DNA from: Bigelowiella natans CCMP2755
Taxonomy: Eukaryota; Cercozoa; Chlorarachniophyceae
Length of the DNA stretch: 25,324 nucleotides
Assembly (NCBI GenBank): GCA_000320545.1
Contig: ADNK01002627.1
Coordinates: 35,001-60,324, forward strand
Direction of reading: 5' to 3'
Part shown: positions 8,621 to 19,215 of the stretch, piece by piece
Position numbering within the stretch: the first letter of the stretch is position 1
Layout: each line of letters opens with the position of its first letter
The notes under the pieces: model-generated
The model's input: only the letters and a program-made list of their open reading frames with translations
Database searches by the model: none
Told to the model about the DNA's origin: nothing
Translations under genes and position numbers: made by a program

Positions 8621-8994
8621 ATCAAAATTTTCGAAAAACTGCGTGGACAGTGGACAGCTAGACAGCGTTGGCGGCCGCAGCAGGGGACATCACATCGAAG
8701 CAACACGAAATCACAACGTCATCAATGACTGACAACAACAACACAGAAAAAAATCAGAAATGATGCATCAAAAGAAAACGAAATTCACTCAAATTCACCC
8801 GTGCTCAAGTCGATCAAAGTCCTCTGTCCCCTTTCGTGGCCATTCACAACGTCCAGAACGTCCAAACGCGCTGCATGTAAGCCAGGAAGCACTCTCATTG
8901 GTTGCAGGATGAAGATTGAGAACAACTTGCACCCTGATGGTCTGTGACACGCTGGCTTCACGCTTTGCGTCTCAATTGAACCGAAAACACACTC

Positions 8995-9130
8995 AGCTCA
9001 AGATTCAATCTTCAAGATCCTCAAAGCCCATGCCAGCATGGCTGCCATTTCGACCGTGGTCGCAGCTCAAGATTCAATCTTCAAGATCCTCAAAGCCCAT
9101 GCTGGCATGGCTGCCAACGGTCGAAATGGC
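8995..9130. repeat. Two-copy 69-bp direct repeat with inverted segment
   Basis: A unit beginning AGCTCAAGATTCAATCTTCA occurs at 8995 and again at 9064, nearly identical for about 58 bp. In addition GCCATTTCGACCGT near 9045 is complementary to ACGGTCGAAATGGC near 9117, so the block could fold back on itself. It lies 375 bp outside the right inverted repeat. Confidence 0.85.
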
Positions 9131-9135
9131 AAGAG

Positions 9136-9345
9136 CCGAGAACAATGAACAATGAACAAAGCGTTGATCAAATCTGCATGCGCCAGAATCACATGGGAGA
9201 CAGGCGTTTATATGCATGCAGCAGAGCCTCAACAACACTCGTTGCAAGGACAATGAACAATGAACAAAGCGTTGATCAAATCTACATGCGCCAGAACCAC
9301 ATGGGAGACAGGCGTTTGCATGCAGCAGAGCCTCAACAACACTCG
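9136..9345. repeat. Two-copy ~105-bp tandem repeat
   Basis: The segment from about 9150 (ACAAAGCGTTGATCAAATCT) to 9240 recurs from about 9258 to 9344, offset 108 bp at the start and 104 bp at the end. Differences are a handful of substitutions and a 4-bp indel in a GCATGCAGC word. Open frames cross it on both strands only because the repeat has few stops. Confidence 0.85.
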
Positions 9346-9898
9346 TCAACAAACAGAGGAACAAAGCATCAGGTGCTCTCAGAGATGCCCGTCTGAAAGC
9401 ATGCGAAAACACAGATGCGACATTCAAAAATCTCGACAAATCTCTAGAATCCCATTGTTTTTGAATCTCGAGGCACGTTTCGTTACTTTCTTCAGATGTT
9501 ATTGCCTTAAAAAAGTTACTCGCAGGAAAAGAAAACGCCAACACAAACAACAGCGACGGCCCTGCGATGCGCTCGAAGAGACTGGTTCCGATGTCTGCCT
9601 GCCTGCTTCCTCTAGCTGATATTTGTTCAATTCTAGCCGCAAGTTGTTCCAACCAACCTGTTTGATTTGGTTCTCATTTTCTCGATCGTTGTCTTTAATG
9701 CGTCGCCAAGCAGAAGGGCCATGCCCCAGATACGTTAGGAAATGCAATAACACTGCAATTTTTGGCTATGGTCGTTCAAACGTATAACGATGACGCACAA
9801 TTATATCATATAAACTTGTAATGAATTGTACCATTTCCTGTCTTTAGCTGTAGCAACCTTGTAATGCGTCCTTTCTTTACTTTCCGCCTTCGCAGACG
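9346..9898. other. No gene recognised
   Basis: Sequence of host-like composition between the tandem repeats and the first exon-like block. The minus-strand frame spanning 9074-9652 runs through the tandem repeats and shows no family signal. Confidence 0.4.
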
Positions 9899-11110
9899 AA
9901 CCCACATTCAATGATACCGCAGAGCTGGGAAGGTGGGATGTTTCCAACTAAAACTCAGCGAGGAAGGGGAGAGAGCGTGAGGGCGGTCGCAAGACTATTG
10001 ATCATGTTATCTATGTGCAATTTCGCCTATGCACGAGAGTTTTATCCCGCATAATTAGATCTTTTTCAGGCAAGTGTAAAGTCGATAGATTCTCAGCTTA
10101 TGCATTCTCCTCCTTCACATATGCCGGGACAGCATTAGGTCGCAGTATGTGTAGTTTACAAAGTGTCATTGCTCTTACGTAGGTGCTAGAGTACACGTAT
10201 AATTAACGGTATGCGTTCTGGAAATATTGACGTATTTCAGATACATCAATTTCTTCCGATCTGATATACGCTTGTGCATAATGTTACGTACTCAGCGCTA
10301 TGGACGGTCTTCGCATCGGCGCGTTATTACCCAGGTTGGCGCAGTCAACCTATCAATAATATAGATTATTCTTTACGAATAGAGTGTCGCACTGTTATGG
10401 CTAAGGTGGTTATTTGTAGGGGACCCGGCATTTGATGGTGTTTTGTTCGCACTGCAAAGCGTCTTCACGTTCGTGGCGGATGTAATGTATGTTGCGTTGT
10501 CCTACTCGTTCTGAAACATGATTCTTGACAATGACCCGCCAAAAAAACGATTCGCTCATGGCGCCAATTGGCGTAAATAGGTATCTCGGCCATGATTCTA
10601 TGTGGCATGCTCTTGATAGGTTTTCAACGAATGGTTTCGCTTCATAAATTAAACGCGATTAATGATGTGTATGGGCTTATCGCGTATTATTTGAATATAC
10701 GGTGATTATAGATGCTACGCCACGTTCGTAGTACTATGGCTAATCGGTACAAAGGTGAGTGTAACGAAAACATCGCAGAAGCACACACACACACAAAACA
10801 TTATAATAAATAAAATAAATGTATATTATGCGCTTGCCCCAGCAATAAAACACTCCAAATTGAAGCACAAAGAGCATGCACATTTCCTTTATATTTCGAA
10901 ATTTATTCCTATTCTTCCAAACATGAAGAGGATCTGAGCAATTTTATGCTGTCGCTTCAGATTTGGCGGATTTCGGGCATAGAAGTACTGATATGGATCG
11001 CAGGGACAATACTTGGAATGTATCAACACAACTTTCCCAGACTCTATAGCTACAATTTGCTAAAACTCTTGAAATTTTTCTTTCTGAATTGTGCATGTAA
11101 TACGGCGTAA
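9899..11110 (+). CDS. Unresolved multi-exon gene (extent approximate)
   Basis: Exon-like blocks bounded by AG and GT occur at about 9899-9932, 10071-10138, 10242-10301, 10420-10480 and 10622-10667. The last two are 10712-10754 and 10961 onward. The final two blocks can be read in two frames. One gives hydrophobic peptides (FVVLWLIG, then GIEVLIWIAGTILGMYQHNF) ending at TAA 11108-11110. The other gives a hydrophilic helix (VSLHKLNAIND, LRHVRSTMANRYK, DLADFGHRSTDMDRRDN) ending at TAG 11047-11049; its splice phases also fit the exon at 10622. I lean slightly to the hydrophilic frame because three successive exons agree. Phases of the earlier blocks do not connect cleanly, so gene borders and product are not established. 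Confidence 0.35.
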
Positions 11111-12043
11111 AACGGTCACTGACAGGTTTTGCCTTGGCCAATCACGGCGCGCGCGGAGCGAAGAACACGCCAGCTGGGAAGGGTAATTAGCTAGTTTCTA
11201 TTACGAGACATTTGAACTATCTGAGCTATATGTTTTTCTAACTTCGACAAAACAAGACGTTGCGATACAAATGTGCAAGATTACGAGCATTATATCTATC
11301 ACATCAGTTTTCAGTTCTGGCATTCGATCTGGCATCTCTCATTGCCTTTAAGCTATATTTGCTGGTGCGTCTATGTACTTTAATTATGATTAAAAATGAT
11401 ATTACTCATCGATTCAACATGAATTACATGCCGTGGCGAACCATGCTTTGTATGTCTTGTCGTTGAGTGATGATGCTAGCTGCCCACCACGTGAAAAATG
11501 AGCGGTGCTACATGCGGTCTAGCGGTGCTGTTGATTAAAATGTGAGGTGTAGAGGTACTAGCCTTAGAGCCTGTAGTAGTAATCATTCAAGCATGATGAG
11601 ATAAATCGTGTTTTTGAGTCATTGTTGTGCAACGCCTAAAACTTAGCTGCGCTCTTGTGCAGTATCGCAAGCATAATGTTTCGCCCCCCTTCCAATCTAG
11701 CAAAGCGCAGCATCTAGCTCTAGAGCTATGCAGATATCTAGATTAAAGCAATTAAATGATTCGGAATGATCATACGATTTTTTCTAATCTTATTGCAACT
11801 GTCCTAATGGGTGTGTGTTTATACACATCTAGCATGCTAGCATGATCAGCGTCTAGATTGACTAGATTGCACACTAATAGATTAAATGATGTAAGCTGTG
11901 TGAGCAGAAACTAGGTTTTATTTAGTAGATGTATCACAATGTTTTGGTTGGCTATCAATTTGCATTGTTCGCATAGTTATGTATTTTAATGAACATAAAT
12001 GATGTTCTTTGGAATCAAGACCTCTTTTAATTTGCCTTTATTT
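11111..12043. other. Intergenic, no gene recognised
   Basis: AT-rich sequence between the unresolved plus-strand gene and the 3' end of the WH2 gene. It has many CTAG and GCTAGC words, for example near 11700-11760 and 11828-11880, but no exon chain or repeat array that I can support. Confidence 0.45.
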
Positions 12044-15000
12044 TCAGTTTCGAACTGACTTTAGTTTTTTACCTCTTCTGATTGAAGCTAAAAGAGCGTT
12101 CCTAGAACCATTATTTGATTTCTTTTCAACTCGAAAAGAAGTCTTAGATGGAGGGGCTTGTACTTTGCTTTCAGAAGGCTTCATTAGTGGCGGAGGTGGC
12201 AACATTGCAGTCAGAGAAGAAGGGGGAGGTGGTGGAATTGCACTTCCCATTACAGGTGGAGGCGGGATACCACTTCGCATTACAGGCGAGGGTGGAATCC
12301 CACCTACGACACTAGGTAGAGGAGGGTTTGTATTGCTTAAGACGGAAGGAGGTGGGACTCCAATAACTGGTGGAGGAGGAAGAGGAAATCCATCTTGGTT
12401 CATAGTCAATGGGGGAGGAGGAGGAATCTGATTTCCCATGCCAGAAAATCCCATCCCAGAATCGATAGGTGGCGGAGGGAGTGGAACACCACCAGGGGGT
12501 TGGGGAAGTGGAACGTTGCTTCGAGAATAACTGGGGGGGGGTGGAATGAGATCCCCTGCCGGAGGTGGAATCCCTAGAAATTAATTAAAATTTAACACAT
12601 GTATTTTGCCCTATTCTATAAATTTATACCTGGAGGTGGAGGAGGGAGTTCGGGAGTCTTTGATTCACGGGCTTCAAGGTGAGAATCTATTGTTGTAACA
12701 ACAAATTTGACAGTAGTTGCAAAGAGAAAATATTGTGGTATAGATTCTTTGGCTTATTCGAGTGCAGAAGAGGAACATGGGATAGAAATGTTGAAATTGG
12801 AAATAATCTCAACAAATTAATGTTATCCTTTTACAAATAAAAGCAAAACGAAATCTAGTTATAGCATTGCAAGTACTCTTTCTACTTGAGCTTCGTCAAT
12901 ATGAAGGCCATTTATACAGTAGTTTCGCATCATTTGGAGAACTTTTTTGCAAATTTTATTTCTGGTTTCAAAGACCTTTATTGACTGGATAAGATGATAT
13001 GGGTGGAGGTAAAGGATTTTCATCGTAGTCTTTATTAGGAGGCAAGGAATCCGGTAGTGGAGGGAGATTTGGAACAGCTGGAATACTGTCATATCCACTG
13101 AGAGCCGGTGGTGGATTCAAAGGTGGAGGAGGATTCTGACTAACGATGTCTTTGCCCTCACCATAAGTGTCCGGAGTTGGCATTCTATTAAAAAAAAATA
13201 GATAATTAGTATTTGTATTACAAACATTTATCGTTGTCTATGTCAATTATACGACCTAAATGTTGGTGCAGGCGGGATCGAAGATGAAGGAGGCGGCTCG
13301 TATTCTCTCTGACGGTCATCAGAGGTTCGATTAAACAGATTATTCGTACTGCTTAGTATTCCAGACTTTGTTAGCTGCCCATAGAGACGTGCGCTAAGGA
13401 CATCACCCTCGCCTTTGTTTACCATGGAAATGTTATAGTTGTCATGCCTCAGACCGCATTAGCATATAGGGAGTATTAAAAAATGTATGCTGGGAGGCAA
13501 TAAATCAATTAGTGCTAAAGTGATTATGTCCACACTACCTGCTTGCAGCTGATAATGGCTTGATGCTCTACTCACAGCGCTTCTATCAAAATGATTTGAC
13601 TGTTGTGAAAGAACTTGCGGCGCATCTGAGCCAATTGTACTCCGACGAACTTTGATAAATGTATCATCGTCTTCTACTATCTCCACTGGAGGTCTTGAAT
13701 CAGGTGGTGGTGGCTTTTCAATAATTTGGGGTTTTGAGACATTTGTAGTTTTGCTCCGAAGAGATGACGAATCGTGAACAGTTTCATATTTCCCAGGAAC
13801 GGCGTAGAAGCTGCAGTAAATGTGTAGCAAAAATTCCAACTTAAAATACAAGTTGAACTCTTTAGTCTCTTTAGTATTCTTGATTGAAATATCAACATTT
13901 TACTTTTTTAGGGGCTTGCTCTCACCTTTGTGCTTCCTTGTGCTTTGTTTCAAATGAGCCATCGCGATAAAAGTTTAGGTTTAGCCAATTATCATGATCA
14001 AACTTGCTCTACGGTAACAATTTGGGATTATAATTATGAATCTGTCTTCAAGTCTTCAATGCGTATTGTGATATTGATTTTTTTACCGCTTTTATGCACT
14101 GAGGTGGAACCTCTTCGTCTTTCATCACATACTACAAAATATAGACTATTTATTTCAGCTTTTCAACCATTTGTATGTATGCCTATTGTTGTATTATTAC
14201 GTAGGCAGGGCGACGATTATGTCTTCGAATGAGTTTCTCGGGTTCGCTGACACTCGTACGAATGGAGGTTCTGTAAATCAAATTTCTAGTTTGCCTGATA
14301 TTTTCTGTCAACGCTCTTATATTTTGAGATGTTTCGCCCATTCCAAGCTCTTGCACCGCTAGTGCGCTGTAATTTATTAGCAGATGATAGATGAAACGTA
14401 AGAAATATCATGATTTTTGTTTTTTCCACTCAATAAGTTTTTATTGTATCATTTATTGTCACGGCTTTGACAAACCGTGATATATGGCTTCCAAGTGCAC
14501 AAATCTGATTCGCTACAGCGCCAGTTGAATCTTGCATATACTTCGAAGCGATTCTTCAGAGTTAATCAAGTGATTAGATAAAGTAAATATATAAAGTACA
14601 TACGCTAAACTACATTGACCATATAATACCACCTAGTGACTTCCGGAAGGGGTTTTCTGCCAGTGTTGTGTTGTTTCTCTACATACTAAAATCATTCGAA
14701 ATGTACAGAAAAATTTAATGTAACAATTATTATATGAGATATGCATACAACTGCATGCAATTGAGATGAAAATAATCAGTGATTAGTGTTCATTAAATTA
14801 TTTGGATAACGTTACTTCGATGATTGTAGAAAAGCTTCAGCAACGACAGTGGAACCATACCCAAAATTCCAATTTAAAAAATTGAAACTATCAACACAAG
14901 AATAATTTTCAATATGTTCAGTTGCAAACTCACGCTGATCCCAAACTCTTAAGTTTGTCCAGAGATAGGTGTAATCTCCCTGCGCATTTGTTGAACTCGC

Positions 15001-15348
15001 TCTCAAATTCGAAATCCTTTTCATCATTGCCTTGATCGCTCCGACGATCTGCACATCATCAAAAAATTTTAGTTCCGTAGATTTTTGTTAGTCTCCTCGG
15101 CCTCCCATCGTGGGATGAGGAAGTAACGCGTAGAATGGTGGACTCGTACCGAAGGCTGGAGAAGATACTTCCATGGCTTTTTGGATTGTTTCACTGCACA
15201 TTTTTTGTGAATGAAATTCATCGCTTTTGAGTGTTACGACATCACCATTGCTATGTCGTATCGCACGGCTTGTCGCACACGGTGTACATTGTGATGACCT
15301 GCGTTTCTTCATGGCGACTTGTTGCATCCGATTGATTTGGAGTTTCAT
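12044..15348 (-). CDS. Proline-rich protein with C-terminal WH2 motif, probable actin regulator
   Basis: Nine exons join in consistent phase: 15348-15169, 15048-14816, 14366-14201, 14008-13926, 13810-13539, 13412-13256, 13184-12976, 12686-12630 and 12573-12044, for about 628 residues. The N-terminal third is helical (AIKAMMKRISNLRAS; NIRALTENIRQTRNLIY). A basic link follows (EPEKLIRRHNRRPAY), then a disordered middle, then many PPPP blocks of profilin/SH3-ligand type. The last residues are a WH2 motif, LLASIRRGKKLKSV (12053-12094), matching the LLxxIxxGxxLKKV actin-monomer-binding pattern. WH2 plus polyproline is typical of the WASP/SCAR/WASH superfamily and related actin regulators; the helical part is vaguely reminiscent of Abi proteins. 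No acidic Arp2/3-binding tail follows the WH2, so it may bind G-actin without the usual VCA module. The first exon and ATG are the least certain part; the true 5' end may lie upstream. Confidence 0.65.
12053..12094 (-). other. WH2 actin-binding motif
   Basis: Encodes LLASIRRGKKLKSV, six residues after KKSNNGSR and two residues before the stop. The amphipathic helix plus LKKV-like element is the established G-actin binding signature of WH2 domains. Confidence 0.75.
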
Positions 15349-15783
15349 TTGCTAAAGGCGCGTTCAAAGAAACCTTTGTTGATTGACCAATGGCATTTTT
15401 TGTTGTCACACACGCAGCACGTGCAACGCGCACACGTGAAATGCAGCCAGCTAGGCAGTTCCTCACGCGCAGTTCACAGCTTCAGGCTTCAGACTTGCGT
15501 TGATTTTGTTTTTCACGATGAGCTGCACTGAGGTCTGTGTGCACGCTGGCACGTGCTAGCGTGAAACATGGCTGTGGAAGCCTGAAAGCGCAAATGCACG
15601 AGGTGATGGCAAAACAGAACGCACAAAAGCCAAAAGTGCAACCAAAATCATCATCAAAACTGTGAATCCATGCATGCAGGGGCAACGTGTTGACACTGGA
15701 CAGCGTCGATGAGCAGAGACACTTCGACGGAATGATGAACCGCTAGACCATGGCACACCATTGCTTGCATCTAGACATGTGCA
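15349..15783. other. Spacer between WH2 gene 5' end and cryptochrome 3' end
   Basis: No exon chain is recognised. GCACGTG and CACACG words are frequent (for example 15405-15445 and 15540-15562). It probably contains the WH2 gene promoter and the 3' untranslated region of the cryptochrome gene; I cannot place either exactly. Confidence 0.4.
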
Positions 15784-18700
15784 TCAAGCTGCATGGAAGA
15801 AATCGCGAATGTGCGAAACTGTCGTTCTGCCTTTTGGTCTTATTTGTTTGCTCTTGCCCATTCGTGGTTTGGATGAAAGTTGAGAATTTTGACATCGATG
15901 ACTGTGAGCCCCAACACCGACGTTCTCCAGCAACGGATCTTTTGCGTCTGTTTTTCTACGTGATGTGGTGGACAGTGATTCAAAAGTTGTTTTTCTGCAT
16001 CCACTACTAGCACCTTTCAATCTCTCTCTACCAAAACTTGCTGTTTTAGCATCTGCATTATTTGATGCAAGAAGAAATTCGAGTTTTGTCTGCTTCAAGT
16101 TCTTTCCCGCACTGCCTCCAACATTTTTCAACGATGCAATGGAGGGCGAGGGTATCGGCATTGAAGCACCGCCACGGCGCGCTCTTTTCAGTTTCAAACG
16201 TTGGGTACTTTTTTTCCATCGATCATTTTTGCTCTGTGCGCCTTTGCCTTTCTTGAGTCGTCTCCCGCTGCTTCCTGCATTCATCATCGTTGTCCTACCC
16301 CCTCCTCGAAATTCTTTTCGCGTGAATACTCTCGTCCTCTGCCCATTGGGAAGCGAGATGATATCATAGCCATTAGCATCAATGCTGTCCGAATGTCTTT
16401 CTCTCAACCTCCTTAAACCCTCAACTGTCTGCTTCCGAGCTGCCTTTAAATCAGTGACAATACGATGAGGGTATGTGCGGCCAAGGACCACTCCTGCTGA
16501 ACGGAGGGTATTAGCATCAGCACTCCATGGGCGGTGAAGGTACCTGCACAATCACAAGAGAAAAAAGAAGATGTATAATTTCAACCACCGTTGTTACTCA
16601 CTCTTGTCTCAGCGTTATGGCATTTCTAAGCTAAATTAGAACTCAAGGCTGCGCGTGGCCTTCCCTACTTACACTACTTACTTCTTAGGCAAGCCCCTTA
16701 GCTCAGGCAGCCATCGCCGCACATACGACCCGGTAGGATCCTGAGCACCGGATCCAGGGTCCAACACAAAATTCCACTGATCTATGCCGCTGCGGCCAGC
16801 GTTTTGCCACATCATCGCATTAATAGCAGCATCTTCGTCGACGAGGGTGTCGGCGAACCACTCTCTGCCCCGCTCCCAGTTAATGCCGAGGTACTCGACG
16901 AGCAAAGAGGCCGCAACCATCCGCACCGACTGCTGCATCCAGCCAGTCGCCCAAAGCTCGCGCATGGCGGCATCGACGATGGGATAACCCGTTCGGCCCC
17001 TTTGCCAGGCTCGCAGGAGGGATGGATCGCGCTCCCCCTCCCATGGATGTTGCGCATAGTGCGCTCGTATCGGCTCCGTCTGCATGCGGGGAAAGGCCTG
17101 GAAGTGAAAGTACGCCAGGTCGCGCCAGAAAAGACGCCGCGAAAAAGTCTTGAGCTTCTCGCGCGGGAGGGTTTTCGATGTCTGTATGTCGCGCACACTC
17201 CAATAGAGCTGTCGGCAAGAAAGCTGCCCCCACCGTAGGTAAGGCGAGAGAGTTGAAACAGGCGACTCTCCAGACGCAGACTTTGTATGGACGTCGGCGC
17301 GCGATCTAGACTTCTCGTAATTACCTAGTTTTCGGGCCAGGAAAAGAGCTAATCGCTCCTGGGCTGCCTCCTCAGACGCAGGAGATACTGATGAGTGTGA
17401 CGTTATTGCCTGGTGCTGTATCTTCTTATTGGTTCTCTTCTTACTATCTCCTTTTCCATTGTCACTTCCTGCAGGGGTGGTGCTGACACCTCGCCAGGCA
17501 TCGAGCATATTGGAAGCCCACACGTTGCGAGGGCCTCCCCATTTTAAGGAACAGTCGTCCAGGTGGAAGCCATTACCATCTTTTCCAAGAATCACCTACC
17601 CGATGCACATGATGAAATTTGCATGTGTCAGCAGCACAGATAAGCACGGTGATAGTAAAGCCGACGCTACAGACCCGCATTATCTGGACAAACTACCACG
17701 CAAATAAAAATAAAAACAACGGCAAAGTCCATAGGTGCTTTCACTCAAACACTATCTCAATACAACTGATAATTTACTGACTACTCTTAAGAAAACAGCT
17801 TCAACCTTAAAATCACGCCACGGTGTTGACGAACTGATCTCTGTGATATACGGGTGGGGACATATCGTGCGTGGTATTGGTAAAGGTCGCGGCGGCTGAG
17901 GGAGCTTCTTGGTTGCTCGAACGTAAGGCATCAGCGTCCCCCAGTGTCCTCCGTTAAACCCGCATGGAACATCGACAGCGGCTGGCTCGTAGAGCAAATA
18001 TCCAGAAAACGAGGAGAAGGACACTCGCTGACAAGGGGATAGGGAAGAAAATGTAGGGAGGAGAAGATTGGTTAATATGTAATGTATAAGAGAAGCTGTG
18101 TTAGTAAGCGAATGAAGTGCAAAGTTTCAGAGTCCATCGAGCTTACTGGGAATCTCGACTTTAGCTGGCGTTCCAGTTGTCTATCCCGAGCCATAAGCAG
18201 CGGTTCGTAAACTCGATTGTAAAAGCTGATTAATCAACATATATTTCAGTCAACGAACCGTGCAGATTCTTCGATCTCGCAATTATATATATTGTCATTT
18301 AAGCACGTACATCGCAGTTGCTCCCGACTCTTCCATAATTTTTCCCAGGGCATCGGCAGCTTTCGGAGCCATTCGCAAGACGAGGGGACATCTAAACCTA
18401 CGGATGGTAATGAGCAGTGTGTGGGGGATGGAATAACATTACTTTTTTGGATGAAATTCAATGTGAATGTGAAGGTTTGTTCTTGTGTGTATTCTTTAGA
18501 TGCGCACGGTTTTACCTCACATTTTTCATCGAAATCACTCGCATATTCCAGCCACAGAACAGATGTACTATTTTTTTCTCATTAGACAGGTATACTAATT
18601 CTCTAAATGCTCCTCGAACAACTTCATAGAGTATCATCTCCATTACTACAACCAGTGCCTATGTTGTACCTTTGAATCAGAGAGTGATTGAGTCCCTCAA

Positions 18701-19215
18701 GTCCCTCCGTTATCCACGCCCTTGCGGCTGCTCCAGGCACACATCCCTTTTCCTCTTCAGGAGACCACACGAATACTGGCACAATCGATCCGAACGACTG
18801 CACAAGGAGGAGGAGGAGGAGGAGGAGGAGGAGGAGGTGGCGGGGGAAATTTTGTAAGCACGTGAGTGTGGTGGTAGCTTTAAGGGGATTAAAGTATGAG
18901 ATTATACACCTGCGCTGCGTGGAAAAGGGCAGGGTTATCCCTCAGCCGGAGGTCCTTACGAAACCAGACGATTGCTGTCCTTTTGTTCTTTGCGGGTCCT
19001 AACGACGCTGATGCTGACGATGAGGGAGCCATTTCTGGAGCGCGCTGCAGGAAAGAATGCGGTGCTGAAGCAAGAGAAATAGAGGAAGAGGGGAAGGCTG
19101 CAATGCTCGCGAAATGAACCGCAGCAACTAAAGCGACAGCCGTCGTCGTTACCCTGGCCGCAGCTAAGAGAAGCCGACCACCATTGATTTCTCCTACCGG
19201 GAATGCTCGTTGCAC
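15784..19215 (-). CDS. Plant-like cryptochrome/photolyase with long basic C-terminal tail
   Basis: Seven exons in consistent phase: 19215-18910, 18797-18670, 18397-18311, 18225-18147, 18027-17785, 17595-16682 and 16543-15784. The photolyase-like domain starts IVWFRKDLRLRDNPAL, then IVPVFVWSPEE, NRVYEPLLMARD and YLLYEP. The FAD-binding helical domain fills exon 6, with GRTGYPIVDAAMRELWATGW, the DEDAAIN segment, WQNAG, then YVRRWLPELRGLP and YLHRPW. This family binds FAD and either repairs DNA photoproducts or signals blue light. By eye, the residue opposite flavin N5 is Asn (in AAINAMM), as in photolyases, not the Asp of land-plant cryptochromes. After the domain come about 210 Arg/Lys/Ser-rich residues, probably a nuclear-localising regulatory tail. 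From the internal Met at 19032 the protein is 777 residues. Upstream in frame lies a hydrophobic stretch ending IAAFPSSS, resembling a signal/transit region, but its start codon must lie in an earlier exon. DNA-repair versus sensor role is not decided. Confidence 0.88.
18805..18839. repeat. (GAG)n/(CTC)n tract at cryptochrome intron 3' end
   Basis: About eleven triplets. On the coding (minus) strand this is (CCT)n directly before TTGTGCAG, the acceptor of exon 2, so it doubles as an unusually long polypyrimidine tract. Confidence 0.85.

Noticed and set aside
9074-9652. 192-codon minus-strand frame
   Set aside because: It crosses both tandem repeats, overlaps open frames on the other strand and shows no domain or splice structure.
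12009-12431. Gly-rich plus-strand frame
   Set aside because: It is the complement of the polyproline exon of the minus-strand WH2 gene; the GGG repeats mirror CCN proline codons.
15965-16416. Plus-strand frames rich in Phe, Leu, Pro and Ser
   Set aside because: They are antisense to the Arg/Lys-rich last exon of the cryptochrome gene.
16784-17238. Additional frames on both strands
   Set aside because: They overlap the well-supported FAD-binding exon of the cryptochrome in other frames.
18246-18461. 71-codon minus-strand frame with CEWLRKLPMPWEKLW
   Set aside because: The correct frame here is the short exon 18397-18311 (PLVLRMAPKAADALGKIMEE), which joins in phase to both neighbouring cryptochrome exons.
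18560-18640. Possible exon reading LYEVVRGAFREL
   Set aside because: It cannot be joined in phase, and a better exon 18397-18311 supplies the expected photolyase segment, so this lies in an intron.
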